Shown: one piece after another, positions 15,291 to 24,520 of the stretch
How the letters are laid out: every line of letters starts with the position of its first letter
Numbering within the stretch: the stretch's first letter is position 1
Assembly: GCF_024691275.1 (NCBI RefSeq)
Contig: NZ_JAILNU010000069.1
Span: forward strand, 1-41,729
Source of the DNA: Ruminococcus sp.
GTDB taxonomy: Bacteria; Bacillota; Clostridia; Oscillospirales; Ruminococcaceae
Length of the DNA stretch: 41,729 nucleotides
Reading direction: 5' to 3'
Notes under the pieces: generated by a model
Database searches by the model: none
What the model saw: only the letters and a program-made list of their open reading frames with translations
What the model was told of the DNA's origin: nothing
Translations under genes and position numbers: made by a program

Positions 15291-17639
15291 TTATCGGCAG
15301 ATACCCCATATGTTTTCAGCGTAGTCTGCAATAGTTCTGTCAGAGCTGAATTTTCCTGCATTGCACATATTCAGCCACTGTTTCTTTGCGAATGAAATTC
15401 TGTCGCCGCTGTAGTCGTATATGCAGCGCAGCTTTGTCTCAACGTAGTCTCTCAGGTCGCCGAGGAGGTAGTAGTGGTCGGGAGCGTGCCAGCTCGCACC
15501 GTCGAGGAGAGCCATGTACAGCTCGCGGAAATCGCCGCTGCCGCCGTCGGAAACAGTTCCGTCGATAAGCGAGGATACCACCTTGCGCACCATTGCGTCT
15601 TCAGCGAATATCTTTCGGCTGTCGTAATCGGGAACTATCTTTTCGAGGTCCTCAACGCGAGCACCGAAGATATAGTTGTTTTCTTCGCCTGCTTCCTGAA
15701 CGATCTCGATATTTGCACCGTCGTAGGTACCGAGAGTAACAGCGCCGTTGAGCATGAGCTTCATATTGCCCGTGCCGCTTGCCTCAGTGCCTGCTGTGGA
15801 TATCTGCTCCGAGATATCTGTGCCTGCAACCAGCTTTTCAGCGTAGGAAACATTATAGTTCTGAACGAATACTACCTTTATGAGGTCGCGTGTATCAGGG
15901 TCAGAGGATACTACTCTGCCGATCTCGTTGATGAACTTGATTATAGCCTTTGCACGGCGGTATCCGGGAGCAGATTTAGCTCCGAAGATGAAAGCCGTGG
16001 GCTTGAAGTTCTGTATGCTGCCGTCCTTTATGCCATAGTATATCCAGAGTATGGAGAAAGCATTGAGGAGCTGTCGCTTGTACTCGTGAAGCCTTTTTAT
16101 CTGTATATCGAACACGGAATCGGGGGAAACCGTGATATCGTCGTGAGTCTTTATAAAGTCTGCAAGCTGCTGCTTCTTGTCCTGCTTAATGTCGATGAAG
16201 CGGCGGAGCACGTTCTCATCGTCAGCGAATTTTGAAAGCTCTTTCAGCTTGTCCAGATCGTTTATCCAGTCGTCATTGCCGAGAAGCTCGGTGATAAGCG
16301 CGGAGAGCTCCTTATTGCAGAGAGCTATCCAGCGGCGCTGAGTGATGCCGTTGGTCTCGTTGCGGAAGCGCTCGGGATAAAGGCTGAACCAGTCGGCGAG
16401 AACGCTGTCCTTGAGTATCTGGGTGTGTATCTCCGCAACGCCGTTGATATGGCTGGAAGCATAGCAAGCCATGTCTGCCATGTGGATAAGATCCTTCTTT
16501 ATGATCTTTATGCGGTTTATTTTGTCCTTTTCAACGCCTGCTGCGTACATATCGGCGATAAGGGCTTCGTTTATCTGGATAATGATAGCGTATATCCTCG
16601 GGAGAAGCTCCTCAACGAGGTCTGTGCGCCATTTTTCGAGAGCCTCTTGCATTACGGTATGGTTGGTGTAGTTGAATATCTTCTTTGCCATAGCGAGAGC
16701 AGCTTCAAAGGTATAGCCCTCGTTGTCCACAAGCTGTCTTATAAGCTCGGGAATGGATATAACGGGGTGAGTATCGTTGAGCTGTACGGAGATGCAGTCC
16801 GCAAGGTTGTCAAGAGTGCCGTAGCGAGCCTTGTGCTTCTTTATAATATCCATCAGTGAAGCGCAGCTGAAGAAATACTGCTGCTTCAGGCGGAGCTTCT
16901 TGCCGTCGTCGGTATCGTCGTTAGGGTAGAGCACACGGGAGATATCCTCAGCGAATATCTTTTCCTTTGAGGCTTCGAGGTAGTTCTGCTTGTTGAAGAG
17001 GTCGAAGTCGAACTCCTTAACAGGTTCAGCCTGCCATAGCCTGAGAGTGCCCACATTTTCGGTGCGGAAGCCGAATACAGGCATATCATAGGGGACAGCC
17101 TTTACGGTCTGACCGCTGTACTCGATAAGGACAGTGTCCTCGTCACAGCGCACCGACCACGGGTCGCCGTATCTTGTCCAGTCGTCGATGTCCTCGCGCT
17201 GGAAGCCGTCAACGATGGACTGCTTGAAAAGTCCGTATTTATAGCGTATGCCGTAGCCGTCCAGAGGAAGTCCCAGTGTAGCGGCACTGTCAAGGAAGCA
17301 GGCAGCAAGTCTGCCGAGACCGCCGTTTCCGAGGGCAGCGTCTTCTATCTCCTCAAGGGAAGAAAGGTCAAGTTCCAGCTCTGAAAAGGCTTTTTCAACG
17401 TCGTCATATATTCCGAGGACGAGCAAATTATTGTACACAGCGCGTCCCACAAGGAACTCCATCGAGAGATATGCTGCGCGGCGTTTGGAGAGGTGCTGCT
17501 GTCTGCTCTCATTCCATTTGTCTGCAAAAAGCTCCATGACTGTTTCGCCGAGAGCACTGTGGAGCTGCTGTGGAGTTGCGGCTTTGATGTCTTTAGGAAG
17601 TTTGCCGGTGAATTTTTCAATAAATACATTCTTGTCCAT
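15291..17639 (-). CDS. glgP: Glycogen/starch/maltodextrin phosphorylase
   Basis: 782-residue cytosolic enzyme that releases glucose-1-phosphate from the non-reducing ends of alpha-1,4-glucans. The pyridoxal-phosphate motif EASGTGNMKLMLNGA is intact, with the cofactor Lys near residue 627. The conserved N-terminal segments AYLSMEFLVGR and ALGNGGLGRLAACFLDS and the later FGAKSAPGY are also present. The length is a little below the 800-840 usual in bacteria but no block is missing. AAGGGGA lies before the ATG, with a 17-bp-spaced promoter upstream. It is not in a glycogen operon here. Role: mobilising stored glycogen or imported maltodextrin. Confidence 0.97.
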   Translation of the reverse strand: MDKNVFIEKFTGKLPKDIKAATPQQLHSALGETVMELFADKWNESRQQHLSKRRAAYLSMEFLVGRAVYNNLLVLGIYDDVEKAFSELELDLSSLEEIEDAALGNGGLGRLAACFLDSAATLGLPLDGYGIRYKYGLFKQSIVDGFQREDIDDWTRYGDPWSVRCDEDTVLIEYSGQTVKAVPYDMPVFGFRTENVGTLRLWQAEPVKEFDFDLFNKQNYLEASKEKIFAEDISRVLYPNDDTDDGKKLRLKQQYFFSCASLMDIIKKHKARYGTLDNLADCISVQLNDTHPVISIPELIRQLVDNEGYTFEAALAMAKKIFNYTNHTVMQEALEKWRTDLVEELLPRIYAIIIQINEALIADMYAAGVEKDKINRIKIIKKDLIHMADMACYASSHINGVAEIHTQILKDSVLADWFSLYPERFRNETNGITQRRWIALCNKELSALITELLGNDDWINDLDKLKELSKFADDENVLRRFIDIKQDKKQQLADFIKTHDDITVSPDSVFDIQIKRLHEYKRQLLNAFSILWIYYGIKDGSIQNFKPTAFIFGAKSAPGYRRAKAIIKFINEIGRVVSSDPDTRDLIKVVFVQNYNVSYAEKLVAGTDISEQISTAGTEASGTGNMKLMLNGAVTLGTYDGANIEIVQEAGEENNYIFGARVEDLEKIVPDYDSRKIFAEDAMVRKVVSSLIDGTVSDGGSGDFRELYMALLDGASWHAPDHYYLLGDLRDYVETKLRCIYDYSGDRISFAKKQWLNMCNAGKFSSDRTIADYAENIWGICR

Positions 17640-17695
17640 TTTTCATTCCCCTTTTCTGACCTGAGACCAAGCTCGGTAAAATTACGATATACTTT

Positions 17696-17724
17696 ATTAT
17701 AACACAGCTCGCAGCCTTTTGCAA
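17696..17724 (-). promoter_or_regulatory. Sigma-A promoter of glgP
   Basis: On the minus strand, TTGCAA (17724-17719), a 17-base spacer and TATAAT (17701-17696), about 57 bases before the ATG. Confidence 0.78.
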
Positions 17725-17737
17725 GTATGGAAAAATG

Positions 17738-17801
17738 TGACAAATGTCATATCATAATCTGACACGAGACACTACAAAAACATTTTTGTATGGGGTATAA
17801 T
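17738..17801 (+). promoter_or_regulatory. Promoter and palindromic operator candidates of the ABC-2 exporter operon
   Basis: The -10 is TATAAT (17796-17801), 33 bases before the ATG, with no good -35. Two palindromes lie upstream: TGACAAATGTCA (17738-17749) and ACAAAAA/TTTTTGT (17775-17790), the latter covering the -35 position. This layout suggests a regulator-dependent promoter. No regulator gene adjoins. Confidence 0.4.
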
Positions 17802-17834
17802 AATGACAGTGAAAAACATAAGGAGGCTTCAGCT

Positions 17835-18785
17835 ATGACTGATACTGTTGTAAAAATAAATGATCTTGTAAAAAGATACGGCGATCTTATCGCACTGGAT
17901 CACTTTGACCTCGAAATAAAGCAGGGAGAGATATTCGGACTTCTCGGGCCAAACGGCTCAGGCAAGACGACTACTATAAACTGCCTGCTCTCGCTTCTTG
18001 CGTTTGATAAGGGAAATATCGAGATATTCGGCAAGAAAATGACTCCTGTCAGCTATGACATAAAAAAGGAGATAGGCGTTATAATGCAGAATGTAGCGGT
18101 ATTTGACGAGCTTACCGTATACGAGAACATCGATTATTTCTGCGGTCTTTATATAAAGGATAAGGCAGAGCGCAAAAAGTGTGTTGAAGAAGCAATAAAG
18201 TTCGTAGGACTTGAGGAATTCAAGAAATTCTATCCCAAGAAGCTCTCAGGCGGACTTCTCCGCAGACTCAATATTGCCTGCGGTATCGCTCACAAGCCTA
18301 AGCTCATTATCCTTGACGAGCCGACAGTAGCTGTTGACCCTCAGAGCCGAAACCGTATCCTTGAAGGCATACAGGATCTCAACAGGAAAGGTGCGACTAT
18401 AATATACACCTCTCACTACATGGAGGAGGTCGAGCAGATATGTACACGCATCGCTATCATGGACAAGGGCAAGAAGGCTGCTGAGGGCACTAAGGACGAG
18501 CTGAAGCGCATGATAAAGAATACCGAGACTATCACTATCGAGATACTTGATATCCCTGATAAGGTCATGGGAGAGATATCAGGACTTAAACACGTTTACA
18601 AGACTGATCTTACCGACGGAAAGCTTACGGTATACTGTTCGGGCGGCAAGCACAACTTTATGAGAGTACTTGATGTGCTTCAGAAGAATGAGTTAAGCTT
18701 CGGCAGAGTTTACACAGAGCAGCCTACACTCAATGATGTTTTCCTTGAAATCACGGGTAAGGCACTCAGAGATAAGGAGGATTGA
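17835..18785 (+). CDS. ABC-2 transporter ATP-binding protein
   Basis: 316-residue ATPase of an ABC-2 exporter. Walker A is GPNGSGKT (38-45), the signature is LSGGLLRR (137-144, with Leu where Gln is usual), and Walker B is LIILDEP (157-163). A C-terminal accessory domain of about 90 residues is typical of the CcmA/DrrA class. The start is the ATG with AAGGAGG eight bases upstream. It is followed within a few bases by two permease genes, so it drives a heterodimeric exporter. Substrates of such systems include lipids, antibiotics and polysaccharides. Nothing here identifies this one. Confidence 0.93.
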   Translation: MTDTVVKINDLVKRYGDLIALDHFDLEIKQGEIFGLLGPNGSGKTTTINCLLSLLAFDKGNIEIFGKKMTPVSYDIKKEIGVIMQNVAVFDELTVYENIDYFCGLYIKDKAERKKCVEEAIKFVGLEEFKKFYPKKLSGGLLRRLNIACGIAHKPKLIILDEPTVAVDPQSRNRILEGIQDLNRKGATIIYTSHYMEEVEQICTRIAIMDKGKKAAEGTKDELKRMIKNTETITIEILDIPDKVMGEISGLKHVYKTDLTDGKLTVYCSGGKHNFMRVLDVLQKNELSFGRVYTEQPTLNDVFLEITGKALRDKED

Positions 18786-18787
18786 CC

Positions 18788-19921
18788 ATGTTCCTGCATA
18801 TTCTTAAATATGAGCTGAAAAATGGTCTGCGCAACAAAGACCTAATAATATGGCTCATACTCTTTCCTATAGTTCTGGGTACATTTTTCAAAATAGCTTT
18901 CGGAAGCGTCTACGAGAAGAACGAAAAGTTTTCAGCTATCCCTGTTGCAATAGTGGAAGTGAATGAAAATCCTGCTTTCAGACAGGTAGTAGAGGGCATA
19001 GAAAGTGCTGATGTGCCTTTCCTGAAAGCAAGCTTTGTCACCAGAGAAAAGGCTGAAAAGCTCCTTGACAACGGCGATGTTGAGGGGATAATCTTCACAG
19101 AGGATAAGCTGCGTCTTATTGTTAAGGAAAAAGGCTTGCAGGAGACTATGCTCAAATCCTTCATCGACCAGTATGTTGTCCGTGAGAGCATTGCAAAGGA
19201 CGCAATGAAGAATGCTCCCGAAAAGGTACAGGATGTAATATCCGTGCTTACTGAGGAGACTGCTGCTTCTTGCAGAGAGATACCGCTCACTCAGGGAAAT
19301 CCTGATCCGTATATCCAGTATTTCTATAACCTTATCGCAATGGTCGCTATGTTCGGCTGCGTGACAGGTATGCATATTACTATGCAGAATCAGGCGAACC
19401 TCTCCGCTCTCGGAGCAAGAAACAACTGCTCGCCCGTACCAAAGTCGCTTAATATTCTCGCTTGTATTACAGGAAGCTGTATTATGCAGGCTGTATGTAT
19501 GATAGTCTGTGTATCGTTCCTTGCATTCGTGCTGAAGATAGACTTCGGCGACAGGTTGTACCTTGTATACCCAACAGCGATCCTCGGCGGTATATTGGGC
19601 ATTTGCTTCGGCTTCTTAATAGGTTCTTTAAGCTCTCTTGGCGAAAAGACAAAAGCGGCTGTGCTTATGTCTGTGTCTATGCTGATGTGCTTTTGCAGCG
19701 GACTTATGGTGGCTGATATGAAAGTCATCATCGCTGACAAAATACCGTGGTTCAATAATATCAATCCTGCTGCGGTCATCTCAGACTGCTTCTACTGTCT
19801 CAATATCTATGAGGACTATGACCGCTTTATAACAAAGCTGATAAATATGATAGTAATATCTGTTATATTCATAGCTCTCGGATTTATCACATCAAGGAGG
19901 AAGAAATATGCAAGTATTTAA
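18788..19921 (+). CDS. ABC-2 type transporter permease, subunit 1
   Basis: 377 residues from the ATG at 18788, with AAGGAGG inside the end of the ATPase gene. One N-terminal helix (about 18-38) is followed by a soluble extracytoplasmic region (about 40-170), then five hydrophobic segments (about 175-372). This is the YhgE/DrrB-like ABC2_membrane_3 layout. Its 3' end overlaps the second permease by 14 bases. The two permeases are similar in size and plan, suggesting a heterodimer. Confidence 0.88.
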   Translation: MFLHILKYELKNGLRNKDLIIWLILFPIVLGTFFKIAFGSVYEKNEKFSAIPVAIVEVNENPAFRQVVEGIESADVPFLKASFVTREKAEKLLDNGDVEGIIFTEDKLRLIVKEKGLQETMLKSFIDQYVVRESIAKDAMKNAPEKVQDVISVLTEETAASCREIPLTQGNPDPYIQYFYNLIAMVAMFGCVTGMHITMQNQANLSALGARNNCSPVPKSLNILACITGSCIMQAVCMIVCVSFLAFVLKIDFGDRLYLVYPTAILGGILGICFGFLIGSLSSLGEKTKAAVLMSVSMLMCFCSGLMVADMKVIIADKIPWFNNINPAAVISDCFYCLNIYEDYDRFITKLINMIVISVIFIALGFITSRRKKYASI

Positions 19922-21095
19922 GGCAATGTTCAAAGTAACAAAAAAGCGGCTGCCTTCTGTTCTGGCTTATATGCTCGTTTTCCTTTTCATATCATTTGTA
20001 CACGCTCGTTCCGCAACAAAGGATAACAAATTCGAGGCAAACAGACTGAAAATATGTGTGTTTGATGAGGACGATACCCCCGAAAGCCATGCTCTCATCG
20101 ATTTTATAGGCAAAAGCAATAACCTGAAAACTATAGAAAACGACAGGGACGTTATAATCGACTCGCTGTATTACGGCAGAGTTGACTATGCACTTATCAT
20201 AAATAAAGGATATGCCAAAAAGCTGTCGGCAGGGGAGACAGATGACCTTTTCGGCAGTTATCACATGGACGAAAACTACTCTGTAGTATATATGGGGCAG
20301 TTACTCGATGAGTACACGACGTCTGTAAAGGCTTATATCACTATGGGCAAGACCATTGATGAGGCTATAAGCTCCGCAGAAGAAGCGCTTTCACAGCACA
20401 CAGAAGTAAGTATGCTGAGATTGGACAAGGGCGGAGATTCACATTACAGCGTGGATTTTGCTCAGTATTTCGAGTTTATGGTATATATCCTGATTTCAGC
20501 AGTAATGATAGTTGTATGTCAGGTACTTGTTACTATGAACAGGAAGGATATACGCTTCCGCACAAACTGCTCATGCATTAAGGAATCGAAATACACCTTT
20601 CAGCTATTCTTTGGAAGCTGCCTTTTTGTACTGGCAATGTGGCTGGTACTGATGATATTCGGAATTATCCTCAATAAGGAGATGTATGCAGGCAGAGCAT
20701 GGTATGCGGTGCTGAACAGCTTGATATTTGCTGCGGTTACTGCGACTATTGCAGTATTTGTTGCAAGCTTTGAACCAAAGGAAAATGTATTGAATCTTAT
20801 TACTCAGGTGCTTGGACTTGGTATGTGCTTCATTTGCGGAGTATTCGTACCTATCAGTGTGCTCGGCGAAGGAGTTCTTGCAGTTGCGAGATTTATGCCT
20901 GCATACTGGTATGTAAAGGCTAATAACATGATAGCGGAAACAGAGCCTTACAGTCTGAGCGGTGTATTGCAGTGCTATGCGATACAGACCTTATTTGCAG
21001 TGGCTATGATAGTTCTTTCTGTTCTTGTCCGCAAGGTAAAGTACAGCAGTGCTGCAATAGGAACTTCCGTGAAGAAGATAGCAGTTCATCAGTGA
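19908..21095 (+). CDS. ABC-2 type transporter permease, subunit 2
   Basis: 395 residues with the same plan as the preceding gene: N-terminal helix (about 17-30), an extracytoplasmic domain of about 150 residues, then five or six helices from about residue 185. The ATG has AGGAGG upstream and lies within the end of subunit 1, so translation is coupled. The segment LGLGMCFICGVFVPISVLG is a typical ABC-2 conserved helix. A strong terminator follows at 21109. Confidence 0.88.
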   Translation: MQVFKAMFKVTKKRLPSVLAYMLVFLFISFVHARSATKDNKFEANRLKICVFDEDDTPESHALIDFIGKSNNLKTIENDRDVIIDSLYYGRVDYALIINKGYAKKLSAGETDDLFGSYHMDENYSVVYMGQLLDEYTTSVKAYITMGKTIDEAISSAEEALSQHTEVSMLRLDKGGDSHYSVDFAQYFEFMVYILISAVMIVVCQVLVTMNRKDIRFRTNCSCIKESKYTFQLFFGSCLFVLAMWLVLMIFGIILNKEMYAGRAWYAVLNSLIFAAVTATIAVFVASFEPKENVLNLITQVLGLGMCFICGVFVPISVLGEGVLAVARFMPAYWYVKANNMIAETEPYSLSGVLQCYAIQTLFAVAMIVLSVLVRKVKYSSAAIGTSVKKIAVHQ

Positions 21096-21108
21096 CTTAT
21101 AAAGCAAT

Positions 21109-21138
21109 AATGGCGCACATTGTAAAATGTGCGCCATT
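21109..21138 (+). terminator. Bidirectional terminator between convergent genes
   Basis: AATGGCGCACAT (21109-21120) pairs perfectly with ATGTGCGCCATT (21127-21138), followed by GTTTTA. It serves the ABC-2 operon and the opposite methyltransferase. Confidence 0.87.
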
Positions 21139-21148
21139 GTTTTATACG

Positions 21149-21943
21149 TTATTTGCGTCCGATGATGAGAACATGATTGCTCATGTCTAATATCGAGCTT
21201 TCAGAACATACCGACATATGATAGCCAAACCATGTGTGGAACTGCTCGTCGTTCCATTCATCCACCTTATTATGGAAAAGCGGCGACAGTCCGTTCTGTG
21301 CGAAATGATCGGCTATTGTCAGACCGTATTTTTTGTACAGTTCACGCATTTCATCAGCGGACGAGTAATAGGTGTCTGTCCAGAAGCATTTAGGATCATC
21401 GTGCTTCAGTACGCCTGTATCTCGTATCTGTCCGAGAAGCTGGGCATCAAGGTACTTATCATCAGCCATTGCTATCATTTGATTTAGATATAGACGCGGA
21501 ATATATGCTGTTGCCAGATAGCCGCCTTTTCTGAGGACTCTGAGCGATTCTTCAAAGCAGCGTTTGCGATCCTCTGCGCTTGTAAGATGATAAAAAGGAC
21601 CCATATTAAGAACTACATCAAAGGAATCATCGGCAAAACAGGTCATATCTGTTGCGTCAAGTACGCGAGTGTCCATAGAATAGAGCTTGCTTTTAAGTTC
21701 CTTATCTATGTAAGAAATGTGTCGTGGAGTTATGTCGGTCGCGGTCAGTCTGTGACCCTGATCGGCAAGATAGAAAGCGTATGCACCTGTTCCTGCGGCA
21801 CAGTCAAGAATGTCGAGTTTGCTCTTGAAAAGTGCATCGAATCTGCTTACAGTTGTAAGAAATTCTATTCTTCTGGCGTTATTTGTCGTTATTCTATCCT
21901 CTTCACGGTAGTTTTCGTAGTAGTTTACGACTTCATTGCTCAT
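21149..21943 (-). CDS. SAM-dependent methyltransferase (class I)
   Basis: 264-residue methyltransferase. Motif I is ILDCAAGTGAYA (about 45-56), followed by the acidic loop TATDITP, motif II region DSFDVVLNMGPFYHL, and LRVLRKGGYLATAY. This is the Methyltransf_11/25 Rossmann fold. AAGGAGG precedes the ATG. It lies on the same strand as the biosynthetic operon, 60 bases beyond its last gene, but a hairpin separates them. It could therefore act as a tailoring enzyme by read-through or be independent. The substrate is unknown. Confidence 0.88.
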   Translation of the reverse strand: MSNEVVNYYENYREEDRITTNNARRIEFLTTVSRFDALFKSKLDILDCAAGTGAYAFYLADQGHRLTATDITPRHISYIDKELKSKLYSMDTRVLDATDMTCFADDSFDVVLNMGPFYHLTSAEDRKRCFEESLRVLRKGGYLATAYIPRLYLNQMIAMADDKYLDAQLLGQIRDTGVLKHDDPKCFWTDTYYSSADEMRELYKKYGLTIADHFAQNGLSPLFHNKVDEWNDEQFHTWFGYHMSVCSESSILDMSNHVLIIGRK

Positions 21944-21977
21944 TTTTCTCCTCCTTGGTAGTTTTTGATATTAAGAA

Positions 21978-21996
21978 AGGGCGGGAAAACCGCCCT
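21978..21996 (-). terminator. Terminator after the biosynthetic operon
   Basis: On the minus strand AGGGCGG pairs with CCGCCCT (21996-21990 and 21984-21978) around a 5-base loop and is followed by TTCTT. It lies seven bases past the thioesterase stop. Confidence 0.75.
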
Positions 21997-22003
21997 ATAA
22001 ATC

Positions 22004-22705
22004 TTATTGATTGCAGATCTTTTCTTTGATAATATCGCAGACTGCTTCTTTATTCTGCTGATAGTAGAAATGGTCACCTGGGAACGAGTACACTTCGCAC
22101 TTGCCGTTTGTGAATCTGCTCCATGTGCTCATATCAAGATCCATGAGCAGGGGATCGGATTCGCCGAAAAATACGGTTACATCGCAGTCGAAGGTAACGT
22201 CCTCGGGAGTTGCCTTATAGCGTTCAGCCATGCGCACATCTGTGCATAATATGCGGTTGAGTATCTTTACCAGTGCGTTATCCTGCGGAACAGGCGATGC
22301 CATCGACAAAGAATTCTTTGTGAAGTACTCTACTATTTCCTCGTCGGAAGCAGTGAGGATAGTTTCAAAGCAGTGCATATCTTCGTCGGGAGGATTTTTG
22401 CCCGAGAGGAATACGTGACAAGGCTGTGGAAGCCCCTTTTCTTTTGCCTGACGCACGAATTCAGTCACAAGGACTGTGCCCATACTGTGTCCGAAAAGTG
22501 CATAATCACCGCTGAGAATATCCTTGTGCTGTTCTATCAACTCAGCTACGCAGTCGGGAACGTTGTCGATGAGTGGTTCTGCCATACGTGAGAAACGTCC
22601 TGAAAGCTCCATCGGCACGACAGTGAGCTCCTTTGGCAGAAAGCGTTTGAACGAAACGTAGCTCTTTGCGGAGCCTCCTGCGTGTGAAAAGAACAATAAT
22701 ACCAT
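22004..22705 (-). CDS. Type II (editing) thioesterase, alpha/beta hydrolase
   Basis: 233 residues, the usual size of GrsT/SrfAD-like thioesterases that clear misprimed carrier proteins in polyketide or peptide assembly lines. It shows LLFFSHAGGSAKSY near the N terminus, the nucleophile elbow GHSMG (Ser74), and GDHF with the likely catalytic His212. The ATG at 22705 is one base after the stop of the ACP gene, so it is translationally coupled. Longer in-frame starts lie inside the ACP gene and are unlikely. It is the last gene of the 13-gene operon. Its presence is a strong sign of carrier-protein-based secondary metabolism. Confidence 0.9.
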   Translation of the reverse strand: MVLLFFSHAGGSAKSYVSFKRFLPKELTVVPMELSGRFSRMAEPLIDNVPDCVAELIEQHKDILSGDYALFGHSMGTVLVTEFVRQAKEKGLPQPCHVFLSGKNPPDEDMHCFETILTASDEEIVEYFTKNSLSMASPVPQDNALVKILNRILCTDVRMAERYKATPEDVTFDCDVTVFFGESDPLLMDLDMSTWSRFTNGKCEVYSFPGDHFYYQQNKEAVCDIIKEKICNQ

Positions 22706-22706
22706 A

Positions 22707-22958
22707 TTACTTCTCGAAAGGTGTGCCTTTTTCGTTGAGGAGGTCGAATATCTCGCCGACCTTGCTGATAGAAGCAACCAGTGAGAGCGGTACGTTGAGC
22801 TTGAAGGTTTCTGTTATCTCAGAGCCAAGACCGAAAAGTCCGAGAGAATCGAGGAAAAGGTCGTCATATACGTCAGTATCTCTTGTTATCTCTGAAGCGT
22901 CAACTCCGACATAATCTGAGATGACCTGTGTAAAATCTTCAAATTTAAGGTTATTCAT
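22707..22958 (-). CDS. Acyl carrier protein (second of the operon)
   Basis: 83-residue phosphopantetheine carrier. The attachment motif is DLFLDSLGLFG with Ser38. Helices 1, 2 and 4 are recognisable by their hydrophobic pattern. AAAGGAG lies 12 bases before the ATG. It is placed directly after the AMP-dependent ligase (2-base gap), suggesting that the ligase loads a free carboxylic acid onto this protein as a starter or side unit. No phosphopantetheinyl transferase is encoded in the window. Confidence 0.92.
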   Translation of the reverse strand: MNNLKFEDFTQVISDYVGVDASEITRDTDVYDDLFLDSLGLFGLGSEITETFKLNVPLSLVASISKVGEIFDLLNEKGTPFEK

Positions 22959-22960
22959 TA

Positions 22961-24520
22961 TTATTTATACTCCTTTTTTCTCAGGTATTTGAACTGTATC
23001 TTGCCGATATCCTTTGGTATCTCCTCAACGAGGACTACCTTATCGGGTACCTTGTATGCCGAGAGCTTTCCGTCGAAATAACGTGCAAGCTCGCCGCGGG
23101 TCACTTTTTCCTCGCCCTTTGGCTGGATATATGCAACTATCTGCTGACCGATAACAGGGTGCGGCTCGTCGGTAACGGCTGCGGCAGCGATCTTCGGGTG
23201 AGTAAGGAGGCAAGCCTCAACTTCCTCAGCGTGAACGAGGTTTCCGCCGCGCTTGATGATACGCTTGCTTCTGCCTGCGAAACGGACAATACCGCCGGGG
23301 AGCTTGTTTACAAGGTCGCCTGTGCAGAACCAGCGTCTGCCCTGATCGTCAGTGAGTATCTTCTCTGCTGAGAGCTCGGGATTACCGAAATATTCAGTGA
23401 TAACACCGTCTGTGTATACGAGGAGTTCACCTGTTTCGCCTTCTGCAACATCGTTCTTGTTCTCGTCGATAACGCGAATATCGGTGAAGCTGAGCTTCTT
23501 GAAGTCGCTTGGGTCAGTGCCGTTGTCGATAGCCGAGTCCCATACAACCATTGTGCAGGTCTCGGAAGAACCGATAACGTTTACTACACGGATACCCAGC
23601 TTCTCAACGAAGATATCAGCGATCTCTTTGGGGAGGACTTCTCCTGCCCAGTAGCTTATACGAACGCTTGAAAGGTCGTACTTGTCAAAATCGGGAGTTG
23701 AGAGAAGCACCTTTGCCAGTGTAGCTGTGAGCTGAATGATGCTGACCTTGTACTTCTGAATAGTTTCAAGGAATGTTACGGGGTTGAACTGCGGCTGATA
23801 CATAACTGTACCGCCCTTGAGCACCATCTGCTGACCCATTCCGAAGCCGCCCTGATGATAGAGGGTCATGCCCAGCATCATTACGTCGTCGGATCTGAAT
23901 TCGAGGTAATCGCCCATATCCTTCTGTGTGGAGAGAAATCCGCCCGAAGGAACTGAGAGCAGCTTTGGTATACCTGTGCTGCCTGATGTGCAGGCAAGTG
24001 ACAGTGTATGGAGGTACTCAGGTTCGTATATATCACATTCGCTGCTGCCGTACTGTGCCATGAAATCCTCTGCTGAGATGTAGCAATCATCATTTGGGAT
24101 AAGATCGTTGTCCGCAAAGCATACTACTCTTTCGAGTGTTATCTGTGAAGGCACGAGAGCGCTTATAGCTGCGATGATATTGTTGTTTCTGTATTTTTCG
24201 GTAATGAACATTACCTTTGATGTTGTAGCGGGGATAAGCTTTGAGAGTTCCAGGGAGCCGCTCTGAGGATCCATAGGAACCGGCTGTGCGCCTATTCTTA
24301 CTGCTGACCAGTACACAACGAACCACTCGATGCTGTTCGGCATACATATGCCGACCTTGTCGTCCTCGCCGATACCGATCTTCTTCATAGCCGAGCCCAG
24401 TACAGCTGTCTTTTCCATGAACTGTGCATATGTGAGCTCGTTATCGTCTATTCTCAGGAGAACCTTGTCAGGTGTTTCCTGAGCGTACTTGGCATAGTAA
24501 TCAAAGAACTTTTCTGACAT
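22961..24520 (-). CDS. AMP-dependent acyl ligase / adenylation enzyme
   Basis: 519-residue ANL-superfamily enzyme that activates a carboxylic acid as an acyl-AMP and transfers it to CoA or a carrier protein. Motifs: LACTSGSTGIPK (phosphate loop), GSSET, WFCTGDL, and the hinge KRGGNLVHAEEVE. The C-terminal catalytic Lys probably lies in DIGKIQFKYLRKK. The sequence resembles acyl-CoA synthetases and stand-alone starter-loading ligases more than amino-acid adenylation domains, as the usual substrate-pocket Asp is not obvious. Its ATG overlaps the preceding stop by one base, and the ACP follows after two bases. The substrate is unknown. Confidence 0.92.
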   Translation of the reverse strand: MSEKFFDYYAKYAQETPDKVLLRIDDNELTYAQFMEKTAVLGSAMKKIGIGEDDKVGICMPNSIEWFVVYWSAVRIGAQPVPMDPQSGSLELSKLIPATTSKVMFITEKYRNNNIIAAISALVPSQITLERVVCFADNDLIPNDDCYISAEDFMAQYGSSECDIYEPEYLHTLSLACTSGSTGIPKLLSVPSGGFLSTQKDMGDYLEFRSDDVMMLGMTLYHQGGFGMGQQMVLKGGTVMYQPQFNPVTFLETIQKYKVSIIQLTATLAKVLLSTPDFDKYDLSSVRISYWAGEVLPKEIADIFVEKLGIRVVNVIGSSETCTMVVWDSAIDNGTDPSDFKKLSFTDIRVIDENKNDVAEGETGELLVYTDGVITEYFGNPELSAEKILTDDQGRRWFCTGDLVNKLPGGIVRFAGRSKRIIKRGGNLVHAEEVEACLLTHPKIAAAAVTDEPHPVIGQQIVAYIQPKGEEKVTRGELARYFDGKLSAYKVPDKVVLVEEIPKDIGKIQFKYLRKKEYK

